Origin: Lepidostoma basale
Lineage: Eukaryota > Arthropoda > Insecta > Trichoptera > Lepidostomatidae
Direction: 5' to 3'
Assembly: GCA_022606425.2 (NCBI GenBank)
Contig: JAHDVF020000581.1
Span: forward strand, 496,001-560,000
Length of the DNA stretch: 64,000 nt
The position numbers and the translations under genes are program-made. A model generated the notes under the pieces. It was not told the DNA's origin, made no database searches, and saw only the letters and a list, made by a program, of their open reading frames with translations. Below, piece after piece: positions 31,295 through 42,027 of the stretch (its first letter is position 1; each line of letters starts with the position of its first letter).

Positions 31295-31990
31295 CCGATA
31301 AATCCGTAGATCTCTCATTAAAAACCCAAATAAATAAGACAGTGAGCGCCAGCTTCTTTCACCTAAGGCAGCTCAAAGCAATCAAAAGAAATATTCCCAC
31401 TGATGCATTAAAAACACTTGTTAATTCCTTCGTCGTATCTCGACTCGACTATTGCAACGGCATATATGCCAACATACCCAAGAAACAAACGAACAAACTT
31501 CAATCCGTTTTCAATGCGGCAGCTCGACTTATAAAAGGTGTTCCAAAAAACTCGCATATTTCACAACATCTAAAAGATCTTCATTGGCTCAAGTGTCCTG
31601 AAAGAATCCAGTATAAACTATGCTGGACGGTTTTTAAAGCGCTCCACGGAATGGCACCAGCCTATATATCTGAACTTTGTGTTGCTGATAGCCCTAACTT
31701 GCAGCAATCTACGCTTCGATCAGCAAACTCCTCGGCAATAGGCAGATTAGTTGAGTCAAAGCGCAACCCCCGGACAAATTTCGGAGACCGGGCCTTCGCA
31801 GTGGCAGGTCCGTCCGCCTGGAATATGCTTCCTCCACGCCTCAGATGCATTGACAATCCGACAGACTTTAAATCTCACCTAAAAACCCACCTTTTCAAAA
31901 TATCCCATAAAATGTAAACAACGGTTATCTGATTGCTGGTGTCACATGCAGCTCTCATGACTAAAAACATTGTCAAAGCGCCCTTGAGGT
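31295..31990 (+). mobile_element. CR1/L2-like LINE C-terminal fragment
   Basis: An open frame covers DKSVDLSLKTQINKTVSASF, then FHLRQLKAIKRNIPTDALKT, LDYCNGIY, LQSVFNAAARLIKGVPKNSH, LHWLKCPERIQYKL, FKALHGMAPAYISELC, WNMLPPRLR and FKSHLKTHLF. This is the standard C-terminus of CR1/L2-type reverse transcriptases. Frame intact for about 205 codons. The stop at 31915-31917 is followed by a short 3' part with GCGCCCTTGAGG. Confidence 0.92.
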
Positions 31991-32189
31991 GAGCTATAAC
32001 AGTGTTCCAAATTAAACTGCTAATAATGTTGAACTGTCGTATTATACAGATTGAGATATGCAATTTAATGGATCATATTTAATATTACCACTGCCATGAG
32101 AATGATGTAAATATTTTTTTTAGGGAAAACCGTAGATCACAATGAAAAAAAAAAACATTTGGTATTGTATAAAAGCTTTTAGTTTTAAT

Positions 32190-32405
32190 GAATACGAAAT
32201 CTCTATTTTGGTCTAAAATTTCATATGCAGTTTTAAATACGGAATATTTTAATAATATTTCTAGAATGTACTTTGCGTACAGTAGAGAAAAACAAGTTTT
32301 AATTTATTAATTGAGAAATGTATAATCCATAACATTTGATAATACCCAAGTAAGGCGAAAAATGTCACTCAATATCCTAAATATATTAAAACTCAAATTA
32401 GAAAA
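32190..32405. repeat. Foldback MITE remnant
   Basis: Centre TTTGATAATACCCAAG, GGCGAAAAATGTC. Partial arms (ATTTCTAGAATG, AAAACTCAAATTAGAAAACT) relate to the 45.9 kb family. Confidence 0.4.
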
Positions 32406-32443
32406 CTTACTTAGAAAAGGTAGATTTGTATCGATATTTACTA

Positions 32444-32562
32444 ACTAACTAACCATTACGTCGTCTCACCGCAGGGGTAGGCAGAAATAATGGACCGCCA
32501 TATTGTTCTCTTCTCACATACTTCTCTCACTTCCTCAACATTCATACATCGTGTCGTGCACG
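32444..32562 (-). mobile_element. RTE 3' stub, family B-like
   Basis: The reverse strand reads CACGACACGATGTATGAATG ... CGGTCCATTATTTCTGCC, CCTGCGGTGAGACGACGTAA and a (TTAG)n tail. Codes ...TRCMNVEEVREVCEKRTIWR-like. It directly precedes the non-autonomous element. Confidence 0.8.
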
Positions 32563-32582
32563 CATGTAGATCAATATTTGAT

Positions 32583-33055
32583 TCTCTAACCAACTAACTA
32601 ACTAACCATCGCGCCGTCTCCCCGAAAGGGTAGGCAGAAATAATGTACTGCCACACTTTAATCGATGCGGCACTCCATCCTTCTCTTTTCGCCCCCGCGG
32701 GAGACGCGGTGTTTTTTGTTACGAACCTCATCGCCACCAATAGGCATCTCCCGCGCACACTTCGATCGTCCAACGTCAACAAAATAAATCAAAAACAAAT
32801 AATATTAAATACAATGATATAAAATAAAATAACACATAATGTTTTTTTTAGATGGTGCACATATTGTCTATTTAATTTATGTTCCACGTATCCACCGTTT
32901 TTTTAATAAGCTGTAATAAGGCACTTAAAACAAACCAACACCAGCAAGAACTTTAAAATAATATTGAAGAAATTATTCAAAGTGTCATTAGAACAAATGA
33001 AAAATTAATTTTTACACCTGTCAAAATTCTTTACATAAACGAAAAAACTTGTATA
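32583..33055 (-). mobile_element. Non-autonomous RTE derivative with extra 5' segment
   Basis: Tail (TTAG)n at the left, then the 3' end, then the 5' piece up to GGACGATCGAAGTG, then an AT-rich joint (ATGATATAAAATAAAATAAC) and a segment matching 43865-44055 (AGATGGTGCACATATTGTC...). The antisense frame in that segment is broken here. Confidence 0.85.
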
Positions 33056-33225
33056 ATTTTAACATCAAAACAATACAAACGTATTACGTGTCACAATTAA
33101 CTATTATAAAGTGCGGTAACAATCAAATTTGATTCTCAGTTAGAATTTTTACATCATTATCAAAGTAACAACATATTTAAGTAAGCTTGTGTGAGATATT
33201 TCATTGATTTACCGTATATTCAATT

Positions 33226-34062
33226 CTTCTTCTTTGCTAGCCTTCTTCCCTCCACTGCTGGATATAGGCCTTTTCCAATTTCTTCCACTCGTCTCTATCC
33301 TGCCCCCTTTGTATCCAAGATTTTCCAACCCTTTTGACAATATCATCGGTCCATCTCATCAGTGGCCTTCCGACACTTCGCCTATTTTTCCATGGTCTCC
33401 AACTGAGTATCCTGGGTGCCCATCTGTTGCCACCTTGTCTAGCTAAGTGTCCAGCCCATTGCCATTTCAATGTTGCCACTCGGTACATGACGCCAGCAAG
33501 CCTGGTGCGGCGTCTGATTTCTTTATTTCTTATGCGGTCACGCAAGCTCACACCAAGTATCTGTCTTTCCATGGACCTCTGTGTACACTTGAGCCTGTGG
33601 ACACTTTTTGCTGTAAGAGTTGTCGTCTCTAGTCCGTATGTCATCATGGGCAGTATACACATGTCGTAGACCTTTCTTTTGAGACAAACCGGTATTTCAT
33701 CATTTTCAAAGACATGTCTCAGCTTACTAAAGGCAGCCCAACCCAGTCCAACTCTTCGAGGTAGCTCTGCAGTTTGATTCTCTTTCACACTTTCTATCTT
33801 ATTTCCCTCTAGTGTAATGTTTTTATTTGTTGGACTTAGTATCTTTGTTTTGTCAATATTCATTTTTAGTAAAATTTTATTGGATGCAATGTGTAGTTCT
33901 CTGATCATTGTCTCTAATTCATCTCTATCCTCGCTTATAATGACAATATCGTCTGCAAATCTGAGCTGATTTAAAAAAACTCCATCTATTTTTACTCCTT
34001 TGTCTTCCCAGTTTAGAGTTTTGAAGATGTCTTCTAGAGCCAGAGTAAACAACTATGGTGAA
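33226..34062 (-). mobile_element. BovB-like RTE fragment, family C
   Basis: ATATTCAATT at 33216-33225 and 34063-34072 (10-bp target duplication). 271 codons open on the reverse strand: LRFADDIVIISEDRDELETM (FADD catalytic motif), LKMNIDKTKIL, RVGLGWAAFSKLRHVF, VYDMCILPMMTYGLETTTLT, VATLKWQWAGHLARQ, RSVGRPLMRWTDDI and KAYIQQWREEG. Tail AAGAAGAAG. 5'-truncated inside the palm, but the frame is intact, so it is young. Confidence 0.95.
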
Positions 34063-34072
34063 ATATTCAATT

Positions 34073-34605
34073 AAAAATATTATTTTAAAATGAAAACACT
34101 CAAATTAAAAACATGTATACATATTTTCGATGGGATAAATCATTCTATCCATACTTACAACTTCATTAATTGTCTTCTTAACTCGTTGAACTTTCGCAAA
34201 ATGATGATGAAATTACATTATAAAAGTTAACATTTAATTCAGGATCAAAATGTCGGGCTAAAGAGCTCACCCTTACACCTTATCGACAATTATTTCTTTA
34301 GCTTTTCTTGGACTCTAAATCTCCCGAAAGTTTCTCCGGGGTTCTTAATATATTCAGAGAAGTCAACTAATGGCTCTCGAGCCGTGCGATAGCATCAGTC
34401 ATTAACCCTAATGCATTTATCTACCAACCAGCACCCCGATATGAATTATAAAGTGGTACGAAAAATGTTTTAAAATTAATTCAATGTTATTCACATTGTT
34501 TCTTGAACTCCACATTGTCTCTAACACATTTAATAATGCCCAAGATAGGTGAATCACGTCAGTCCCAAATAATATAATAAAACTTGGAAACCTAACATTT
34601 CCTTT
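34073..34605. other. No gene; MITE traces at the right
   Basis: Bases 34230-34450 are non-repetitive with balanced composition. Bases 34495-34600 (ACTCCACATTG, AATAATATAATAAAACTT) resemble the 45.9 kb foldback family, in which the next RTE fragment is inserted. Confidence 0.4.
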
Positions 34606-34615
34606 AAAATTGAAT

Positions 34616-35070
34616 CTTCTTCTTCTTCAAGTGCCTTGTCGGGGCCCCCCAACGTTAGCGATCAGCTCGGCGAACCTGTCCCTGTCCTGCGCCGCTCGGA
34701 ACAGCTCCTCCACACTTAGGATGCCGGTCCACTCCCTCGCGTTTCGCAGTCAGGACATTTGTCTCCTTCCGGGCCCTCGGCGTCCTTCAATTTTTCCCTC
34801 CAATATCAGTTGGAGAAGGTGGTACTTTTCCCCACGCAGTATATGACCCAGATGTGAGATCTTTCGAGCCTTGAAAGTTGATAACAATTACCTGTCAACT
34901 CTAGCTCGCCTCAGGACTTCGGTATTGGTAACCATGTCTGTCCAGGGAACTCTGAGCATTCGGCGATGGAGCCTCATTTTAAATGCTTCCAGTCTGTTCA
35001 TTGAGTTAACTTTCGGGGTCCAAGTTTCACACCCGTACAATAAAACAGACCACACATAGCATTTGATCAT
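34616..35070 (-). mobile_element. RTE-type fragment, family E
   Basis: AAAATTGAAT at 34606-34615 and 35071-35080 (10-bp duplication). The reverse strand encodes MIKCYVWSVLLYGCETWTPK, MNRLEAFKMRLHRRMLRVPW, TDMVTNTEVLRRARVDR and further VREWTGILSVEELFRAAQDR. (GAA)n tail at its left end. Confidence 0.93.
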
Positions 35071-35121
35071 AAAATTGAATATTATATCATCGCTGAAAAA
35101 ATAATAATAATAGTTTCATTG

Positions 35122-35668
35122 AACAATTGGAAACAAGAATTTATCAATGAAAGCGAAAACGGCCGTTCACAATGGAGTTCTGGTCCCAACCCCATTGTAT
35201 GGAAGCGTGGAACTGGCAGAAGAAGGATGAGAGCAAAATAAATGCGGTAGATATGAGGTCTCTAAGACGTATGTGTAGTAGAACGATATTCGACAGAATC
35301 TCAAATGCTGATATAAGAAAATAATGTAGAGGGATGAAGGTATCATGAACAAAATTATGAAAGGATAAATGCGTTGGTTCTGACATATGGAGCGCATGGA
35401 TGGAGAAAGAATGGTTAAGAAAGTAGGTATACGTTAATTATGTAAATGGAGTACGGAGTCGAGGCAGACCGAGGAAAACATGGCATGACCAAATTAATCA
35501 AATTTTAAAGGTTGGTCATCTTAGAAGTCGGAAGAATCGACGTGCGTGTCTGACTCGCTGTATGAATGTGGAGGAAGCTAGAGAGGTGTGCCAGGATAGA
35601 GTAGTGTGGCGGTCCATTCTCTCTGCCTACCCCTGCGGGGAAACGCCGTGATGGTTTATTTGTTTATT
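35122..35668 (+). mobile_element. RTE-type 3' fragment, family A, decayed
   Basis: Matches 26570-27100 with several small indels and stops. Keeps [40 protein letters not shown] and the CCTGCGGGG hairpin, then GGTTTATTTGTTTA. Confidence 0.88.
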
Positions 35669-36714
35669 AAAAAATATATGTTATACTTTCGTATGAAGCA
35701 TTTCATTTGTGGTGAATAAATATATGAAAAATATATTTTTTTTGTCTAAACACCAATTAATTTTGTATTTTAAAATATTGACCGACGAAAAAATTTCATT
35801 CGTTCAGATGATAAACATCGTTGTTAATAAAGCACTTATTGTAGCTGTCAAATATTCGGTACATTGGCGCACTTTTAGCGTAGTTGGTGCGATAAGCAGG
35901 AAGGTGGAATACTTGGCTCGCGATAAGTCTTGTGCGAAACATAGGGGTATTAATTTCAAATCCTAAGAAGTTCGGGATTGTTTATTTTGAAGTGTATAAT
36001 TTTGTAAAGCAACATCATACCATTAAATGTTCTATTTTAAAGGGAATTCAATATTTATGTAAATACTTTATAAATCTTTCTCTTATTATTTCAATAAAAG
36101 AATAATATTGTAGATTTGTCCTAATTTATAATTCAAATATCAATGGAACATTCTGAACAGTTAATAAAATGATTCGAATTAAAATAATCGTTTTTCTGGG
36201 AATTTCACGGTTGAAGTCAGAAAAGAGAAGGCAAAAGAGGGTGGAACTCGGGGGATGGGTTGGCGTAGAGGGGGGAAATATTTTCACCTCTCAACGAAGC
36301 TTTATTACTACCTCTTCCTCTTCCGGTATACCGGGGAAATGATTAAAGAAAGGCAGGATTTATTGAAAAGGTGTGAAAAATTATTTTCATTCCGATTTCA
36401 CAATGACCTTTCAAATCCCAATCATAATATGCGAATTGGGAAAGTTAGCCATTTTTGATAAAACGGCTTTCGTAAAGTATTGAGCGAGAATTATTCCATC
36501 AAAATAAAATCAGTGAGATTTGTTAATTTAATGTTCTATATTCTCTGTAAACAAAATCATTTTATTTTTAAGTAAATATTCATATGAGGAGGCCAACATC
36601 GCTGTTCAGGGCCACAACATCGCTGTTTTATATAATTTAAATGTGTTTTTTTTTTACTAATTTAAGGTGTGCTTTATATAATATTTACTTCTGATTTTAT
36701 TCAATAATAAAGAG
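35669..36714. other. No gene recognised
   Basis: AT-rich with two short open stretches (35709-35966, 36255-36458) that show no family resemblance. Bases 36180-36340 are G-rich on the + strand (GAGGGGGG). Confidence 0.4.
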
Positions 36715-36935
36715 ATGTGGGGCCGCGCGGGAGATATACGAGGTTAATAGAATAAATTAAATGTGGTCTGTCACCCTTTTGATTGATGACAAGAAAAGGC
36801 TAAATTAAATTAACGTAAGTCCCGGATGGACAAGGAACAGGCCTAGATAGTGCAGCGAGACTGACGAAAGGGCGTCGCTGCGTCCTATAACAGTCTCGGG
36901 TGGTGGTGGGAACCTTATATATATATATTAAATAT
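36715..36935 (-). repeat. Dispersed repeat (unclassified), copy 1
   Basis: The reverse strand shares CTGTTATAGGACGCAGCG, TTTCGTCAG..CTCGCT and CACATTTAAT with 47790-47990 in the same order. An (AT)n run borders it at 36914-36930. Confidence 0.75.
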
Positions 36936-37639
36936 CATCGCCGATAATGAAACCCGTGATTTTCGGTGTGGCAATCATAGCAGTTGGCAATCTGACACGA
37001 ATCAATAGACCAGCTTGAAACGATGAAGAAATTTTGTAGCGCAGAGCTCTTCATATGATTATTTATCTGTAATTTTAATCGGTTGCGTGACAGTTAGGTT
37101 TTCGCGGGATAACCTGGTCCACCCAACTATTTTCATAAATCAGTGTGGCTTAGGACGGCCGCCCAGGAAGAGATCCCGCCCGCGGGCCACCCTAATCCTA
37201 TATGAAAGCAGGGCTTAAGGGCTTAGCGGGTACAAAGCCATATAATTAATTAAAACCGTCGTTTTAAAATACCCGTTTTAATTGTAATTTTAAGACGCTT
37301 TAAAGAAAAATAAGTACTCGATAAGTAGCTATTAAAGACGTTACGAGTTAGGGGAAATAAAGAACGGAGTTCATCAAGAGGAAAGTAAGGAAGCGGCTGG
37401 TGGTTAAGGGTATAGTTTATTAACCTTTTTTCAATCGCAGACCATAAAAAATGTTTTTGCGGACTACCAACATTCTAATTAAAACAGTTCATAGATGGTT
37501 TTAAATAATAAAACTACGGTTTGCTTAAATAAAAATATTTAAATTTTATTAAAACTTTTCTGAACTGCAGAACTTTTTTGACAACCACCCAAAAACCTTC
37601 GTGAATCATGAGTGGTCTTGGACAACTGATTAATAAACT
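36936..37639. other. No gene recognised
   Basis: Mixed composition. GC-rich patch 37140-37235 (GGACGGCCGCCCAGG). No repeat relative found. Confidence 0.35.
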
Positions 37640-37710
37640 ATTATCTATGGGATAGAACGCTTGACTTTTGATCCAGGGGGCATGGGTTCAAGCTTGGACA
37701 CGACCAAATT
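37640..37710 (+). repeat. tRNA-Lys-like sequence (SINE head?)
   Basis: GGATAGAACGCTTGACTTTT, then GATCCAGGGGGCATGGGTTC, resembles the D-stem-to-T-loop part of tRNA-Lys(UUU), with ACTTTTGAT in the anticodon loop position. The acceptor stem is not complete, so it is not a functional tRNA. Confidence 0.4.
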
Positions 37711-37810
37711 CCTTCTTCATAATAATGAGCTATTTTCAGAATGGAGATTGTATAATAAATTGTTGTACCATTGATTTAAGTCTTTAGTTATAGTTTTTTG
37801 AGGGGGTGAA

Positions 37811-38403
37811 CGTCGGAGTCACCACTTTAGTTGCGCTGCATTTTGGGGGTCAGGAGAGGTAACCACTTTGGGTGATGTGGAGAGGGTTGAAGATGATGGA
37901 CGGTGGACGCCGGTGTCACTGCGCAGGGCGTTGATATCAGCGGGGCGGAGTCCATGCGGCGAGCAGCTGAGGACGATGTTACGCTGGGCGGTAGTGTCGG
38001 TCAGCTGAAGCGAAGACTCGCCAGAAGCTGTGTGACGAAGAAGCTTTGATTCGTAGATCGGCGGGAGGGAGTCCGAGATCCCTCGTGACGTAGACTTAAT
38101 AACGTAGACTCGTATCGATTAGAAGTCGGAATAATGACTGACGTCTAGAGTGGCGGGCTGTACGGCTTTTATAAGTTTTGCTTCCTTTGCACTCGATACT
38201 CTGCCGGAAAACCTCTAGTATATTTTGTGTATGAACTCGGGTCCTGATTCGTCATTTTTCGCACTCAGTCATTGGATTCGTCAGACTGAGAATCTATTGT
38301 GTCAGGTGTTTTGATTGTCCATGCAATGTATTTCTCCATTGTAATATGTTGGTACAGCAGTCTGAGTCCATTGCCAAGTCCTGCATGATTTGTTAACCCC
38401 ACA
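37811..38403 (-). mobile_element. Gypsy-type LTR with primer binding site
   Basis: Reverse strand: LTR starts TGTGGGGTTAAC at 38403, has a TATA box (CTTATAAAAGCC, near 38165-38180), and is followed by TGGTGACTCCGACG at 37811-37824, a PBS beginning with TGG as expected for tRNA priming. Homologous to 58239-58835 (ACGAGTCTACGTTAT, AAGTCTACGT). No gag/pol was seen, so only the 5' end survives. Confidence 0.75.
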
Positions 38404-38436
38404 GTTTTAAAAAAATAATACAAAACTTTACATAAT

Positions 38437-38500
38437 AACTAACTAATTTTCACGCCGTTTCCTCGGAGAGGTAGTCCGAAAGGATGGACCACCACACTGC
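38437..38500 (-). mobile_element. RTE 3' stub, family B-like
   Basis: The reverse strand reads TGGTGGTCCATCCTTTCGG, CTACCTCTCCGAGGAAACGG and a CGTGAAAATTAGTTAG tail. Confidence 0.7.
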
Positions 38501-38504
38501 CAAA

Positions 38505-38740
38505 ACTTGCAGGATAGAGGACACTGTTTGGTGGAGTAGATCCAGAAGAAGATGTTGGAGGGACCACGTATCTAGAATGGATAGTGACTGACTCGCATAT
38601 ACAGCTTCTAAAGAAACCCCCCATCGACACCGTCTACCTAAAAGACCACCTAAAAGATGGAAGGACAGTTGGATTTCATCATCTCATGAGAGATATTTTC
38701 CGTGGCATAGATCGTCAGATGTATTTTTAAAAGAAAAAAT
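38505..38740 (+). mobile_element. RTE-type fragment, family F
   Basis: Encodes RWSRSRRRCWRDHVSRMDSD-like and RHRLPKRPPKRWKDSWISSS with stops. Parallels 60220-60418. Confidence 0.75.
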
Positions 38741-38879
38741 GCTTGGATATGCTATACGCCTAATACTAAACTATGCAATATTCAACGATACGTATATCAT
38801 TACAAATATCCATTTATCGTTTTTCCGCTGAAGCTCATTTTTCGTTTCTAATTTACAATTATCTGAATATCAGAAATGG

Positions 38880-39095
38880 AACCATGGTATTCCCTTAGGA
38901 TTATTAACGTTGCTAAGAGGAAACATTTGAATCAATTGATAATTCTTAAATTAGGTCACATCCAGTATTACAGCGATGACATTCGAGGAATTGCTGGCGA
39001 TTGGATGCGAAAGGCACAAGACAGGAATACGTGGAGAAGTATAGAGGAGGCCTATGTCCAGCAGTGGACGACAACAGCTGTTTATAAGTAAGTAA
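38880..39095 (+). mobile_element. BovB-like RTE fragment, family C
   Basis: Encodes LKLGHIQYYSDDI, GDWMRKAQDRNTWRSIEEAY, then VQQW. Tail TAAGTAAGTAAT. Confidence 0.8.
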
Positions 39096-39354
39096 TCGTT
39101 GAAATGGCGTTCTCAATGGCGCCGTGAAAATAGGAGATAAATATCTTAACTTTCGTATGAAGCATAATTATTGTTTAATATTTGAATTAAGAAGGCCGCG
39201 GTTCTATTTTCGAAATCTTCCGGGTGTACCTGTAAACGACAATTTGTAAATTTAATGCATACAGCTAAAGTAAAATATTAAAGTTATTAAAATATTAATT
39301 TCATTTTCACACCACATACTATTGTTTTTCAAACTAGCAAACTTATTTCAGTTT

Positions 39355-39480
39355 GTAAATTTTTTTTGATGAAACTGTTTTTTCCACTTCTGGGCTTATT
39401 TTCTTGACAAAGTTTTTACACATTGAGTTTTATGTGTCACTTTTTTTAATTCACAATAAATGTCATTCGGAATTACATAG
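39355..39480. repeat. Foldback MITE fragment
   Basis: GATGAAACTGTTTTTTCCAC, TTCTGGGCTTATTTTCTTGAC matches one arm of the 20.5 kb family; the other arm is missing. Confidence 0.5.
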
Positions 39481-39502
39481 TGATAACCCTAAAAAAATGA
39501 TG

Positions 39503-39705
39503 AACTTCGTAGCGGAGCGGCAACAGCTAAGACTGCCATACTGAAGGTCCTGAGTTCGAATCCTAACGACGACAGTGTGAAAAAACAATGCTGTCTTTGA
39601 TCTGATAGAAATCACGTGACAATATAAATTACGTGTCACGAATTAATATCTAAAAAGTCGTATACAGTAATTGGGTTCAACTTACCTGGTGTATACAAAA
39701 ATGTG
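39503..39705 (+). mobile_element. tRNA-derived SINE, old copy
   Basis: CTTCGTAGCGGAGCGGC (box A-like) and GAGTTCGAATCC (box B), then CTGTCTTTGATCTGATAGAA, AATCACGTGACAATA and a 3' part with TATACAGTAATTGGGTTCAA. Confidence 0.8.
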
Positions 39706-40289
39706 AAAATCAATTGGAATCTACCACATTAAAAAGGCCTAAGAAAGATCCAAAGAACCAGCAATGATGTAAGTCTCGCTGCAAACTAATCCCTAGAAGA
39801 AGAAAAGAATAGTGTAAAAAAACATGCGCGTATTCTAATGTAACGTTGTGTTAAAAATCCGCAGCAATTTTTCATAGCAATCGGTTTATTTCCAAAAGAA
39901 GAAGAAAAAGAAGAGTAAATAAACAGACATATAATAAACTTGTTTATATACATTCAGATAATTAGTGGTTTACGAATAACTATAAACACTTAGCAATATA
40001 TTATTAACTAAGTTAACTAAAGTAATCAAACACTTTAAATCTAGTAGAGAAACATGGTTTCTCATTTCGAAATGTAAATCCTCATTCTAATAGTAACGTA
40101 TACAGTTAAACTTTGTGTAACTACTGGATGTACCAATTTTGTATATCGACTTACGTGAGATAATACTAACTCGTTATTTATAATACATATAGTATATTAC
40201 CTACATATATTATAGATAGTTATTAGAGATACTTTTTTTTTATATAATCACCCTTAAAGGAGATTATAAGGGTTGTTTTTTGTTTCTCG

Positions 40290-40470
40290 AATAATGATGT
40301 GAAACTCCATATTGAATAATTAATACAAATGAAAACGTTTGTTTAATTTTAATTTGTGGGAATGTCTTTCGCCTTACTTAGGCATTATCAAATCTAATTT
40401 GCTTTAGTATGTCAAAACATGTCATCACCATAAAATAAAACAAATCTTTAAGAAAGGAGTTGTTTCCGTT
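40290..40470. repeat. Foldback MITE fragment
   Basis: GATGTGAAACTCCATATTGA ... GGAATGTCTTTCGCC ... GGCATTATCAAA; relates to the 45.9 kb family with centre reading TGATAATGCC..GGCGAAAGAC on the reverse. Confidence 0.55.
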
Positions 40471-40749
40471 TCATTAATTATGGGACGGGGTTATATTAGG
40501 GACTTTGAATAATATAAATGCAAATACTGAACTCGATGTATGCAGCTTAGAAAAAAAAATAATCAGCCTACAATGCAAATTGTATTGAAAAATACACATT
40601 TTAAAAGGTTTTAAATTATGTAATAAAATCCAATAAAACTTTAAGAAAACGTACTTCTTTCTAAAACAATGATAGAGTTGTACAAAAAGTATCAAGAAAC
40701 AATTAATAAATTATTATTTCCAAATCAGATATTAAACGCAATACATACT

Positions 40750-40882
40750 TGAATGAACCAACCTGCCTCTAATGATGCCCGTGGGGAAAGCAATCGAATT
40801 GCTGAAAATTATCGCTTCAGATAACGACGTATTTCATATTAGTGAAAGTATGTTTAGAAGACAAATACTCTTGACTTAAGAG
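40750..40882 (+). pseudogene. Unidentified coding repeat, copy 2
   Basis: Frame LPLMMPVGKAIELLKIIASD, then NDVFHISESMFRRQILLT and a stop. Homologous at the protein level to the reverse-strand frame at 13302-13535; nucleotides have diverged more than the encoded residues. Family unknown. Confidence 0.55.
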
Positions 40883-41029
40883 AGTATTTTGTATTAATAA
40901 AGTGAACCATCTCTCATGCGTACCTGGTATTATATATTAAATTTAACCTGTTCTCAATGGATGTTTAAAACTATAATTGTTGTTTGAAATATTTTTTGAG
41001 AAAATAAACTGTTTTGATTTTGATTCTTT

Positions 41030-41320
41030 TCTATTAAAAGAAGTTACTCTTAAAATTTATAACACTGTTATAATATCACAATTTATTTTTATTTTCTGAA
41101 AATGTCGCGACAGCTGTTTTGCCAACCAATGTTTTGGATGAGTTTTTTGTAACACCTGATGATGCCAACATCGGCTGGCGAAGCAGCTGTCGCAACATTT
41201 TCAGTGAATAAAAATGAATTGTGATATTATAACTGTTATAAATTTTAACAGTAATAATGTTGAAGTATCATAGTGTCAATAGTATCAATATCGGCCAAAA
41301 CAATGGACTATTTTATTAAA
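41030..41320. mobile_element. Foldback element, CAGCTGTCGC family
   Basis: Arms TATAACACTGTTATAATATC ... GAAAATGTCGCGACAGCTGT and the inverse GCAGCTGTCGCAACATTTTC ... GATATTATAACTGTTATAAA. Apex CACCTGATGATGCCAACATC, GGCTGGCGAAGC. Right terminus GGCCAAAACAATGGACTAT. Confidence 0.88.
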
Positions 41321-41454
41321 AGAAGGATACGATTTACCAAACCAAACTGATATCTTCAATTCATTTTTTACTATCATGATGATACATTAACAATTCTTTA
41401 AAAATTTAATTTGTAAAATTGTATTTCATTAGTCGTGCGGATAGTTTAATTTGG

Positions 41455-41780
41455 GTCATGCTGTACGTAGAGGCAAGTACCAGAATAGTCCAGGGACACT
41501 AAGTTAGAAATCTCCGCATATAATCTTGTACTCGTACGTCAGGAGTTGTATAACCGCCGGCATTGTAGTATTGAGTTGTACATCAAAACGTCGATGTGGT
41601 TTGATCTATGTCGGGCTTTTGTCTTTGACCCTCAATCCAGTTAAACCTTTTATCTAGTTAATCCGACTTCGGCCCGAACTGGTAAACCGACCGAAGAGTT
41701 CAGTTAGGAGCTGGGATTTGAGTTCAGCTAGGTAGTAGGGGAGACTGGGAATAGTTGATACGCGGGATACGATTAAAAAA
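41455..41780. other. No gene recognised
   Basis: Single-copy looking DNA with short inverted GTTGTA blocks and several TTCAGTTAGG-like words. No coding frame. Confidence 0.35.
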
Positions 41781-41798
41781 TATTAAGTGATATTTTAT

Positions 41799-41995
41799 AA
41801 CTGTTAATTCAAAAACAAATGTAAAATTTGATACCAATTTTTTTAACACCTGATGATGTCAACATTGGTTGATGAAACAGCTGTCGTAAAGTAAAATACA
41901 TACAATTGTGATATAAAACAAAGTTTTTAAATTAACAGTTATAAAATGTTAAAATATCATAGTGTTTCGGCCAAAACAATGGACTATTTAAGTGA
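41799..41995. mobile_element. Foldback element, CAGCTGTCGC family, truncated
   Basis: Apex CACCTGATGATGTCAACATT, GGTTGATGAAACAGCTGTCG and right end CGGCCAAAACAATGGACTAT. The left arm is partial. TTAAGTGATATTT occurs on both sides (about 41785 and 41986). Confidence 0.75.
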
Positions 41996-42027
41996 TATTT
42001 ATTATTATTGATGGTACATTTGTGTTA

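Noticed and set aside
31662..31856. Reverse-strand frame over the CR1/L2 fragment
   Set aside because: It overlaps a well-recognised + strand LINE domain and has no independent motif.
37640..37710. Functional tRNA-Lys gene
   Set aside because: No acceptor stem or complete D arm; the T loop is degenerate.
41156..41186. CTGATGA...GAA(A)C as a hammerhead ribozyme core
   Set aside because: The conserved words fit loosely, but one or two extra bases separate CTGATGA from the following stem, and there is no strand that could form stem I with a cleavable site in the right place. In the foldbacks the motif simply repeats in both arms.
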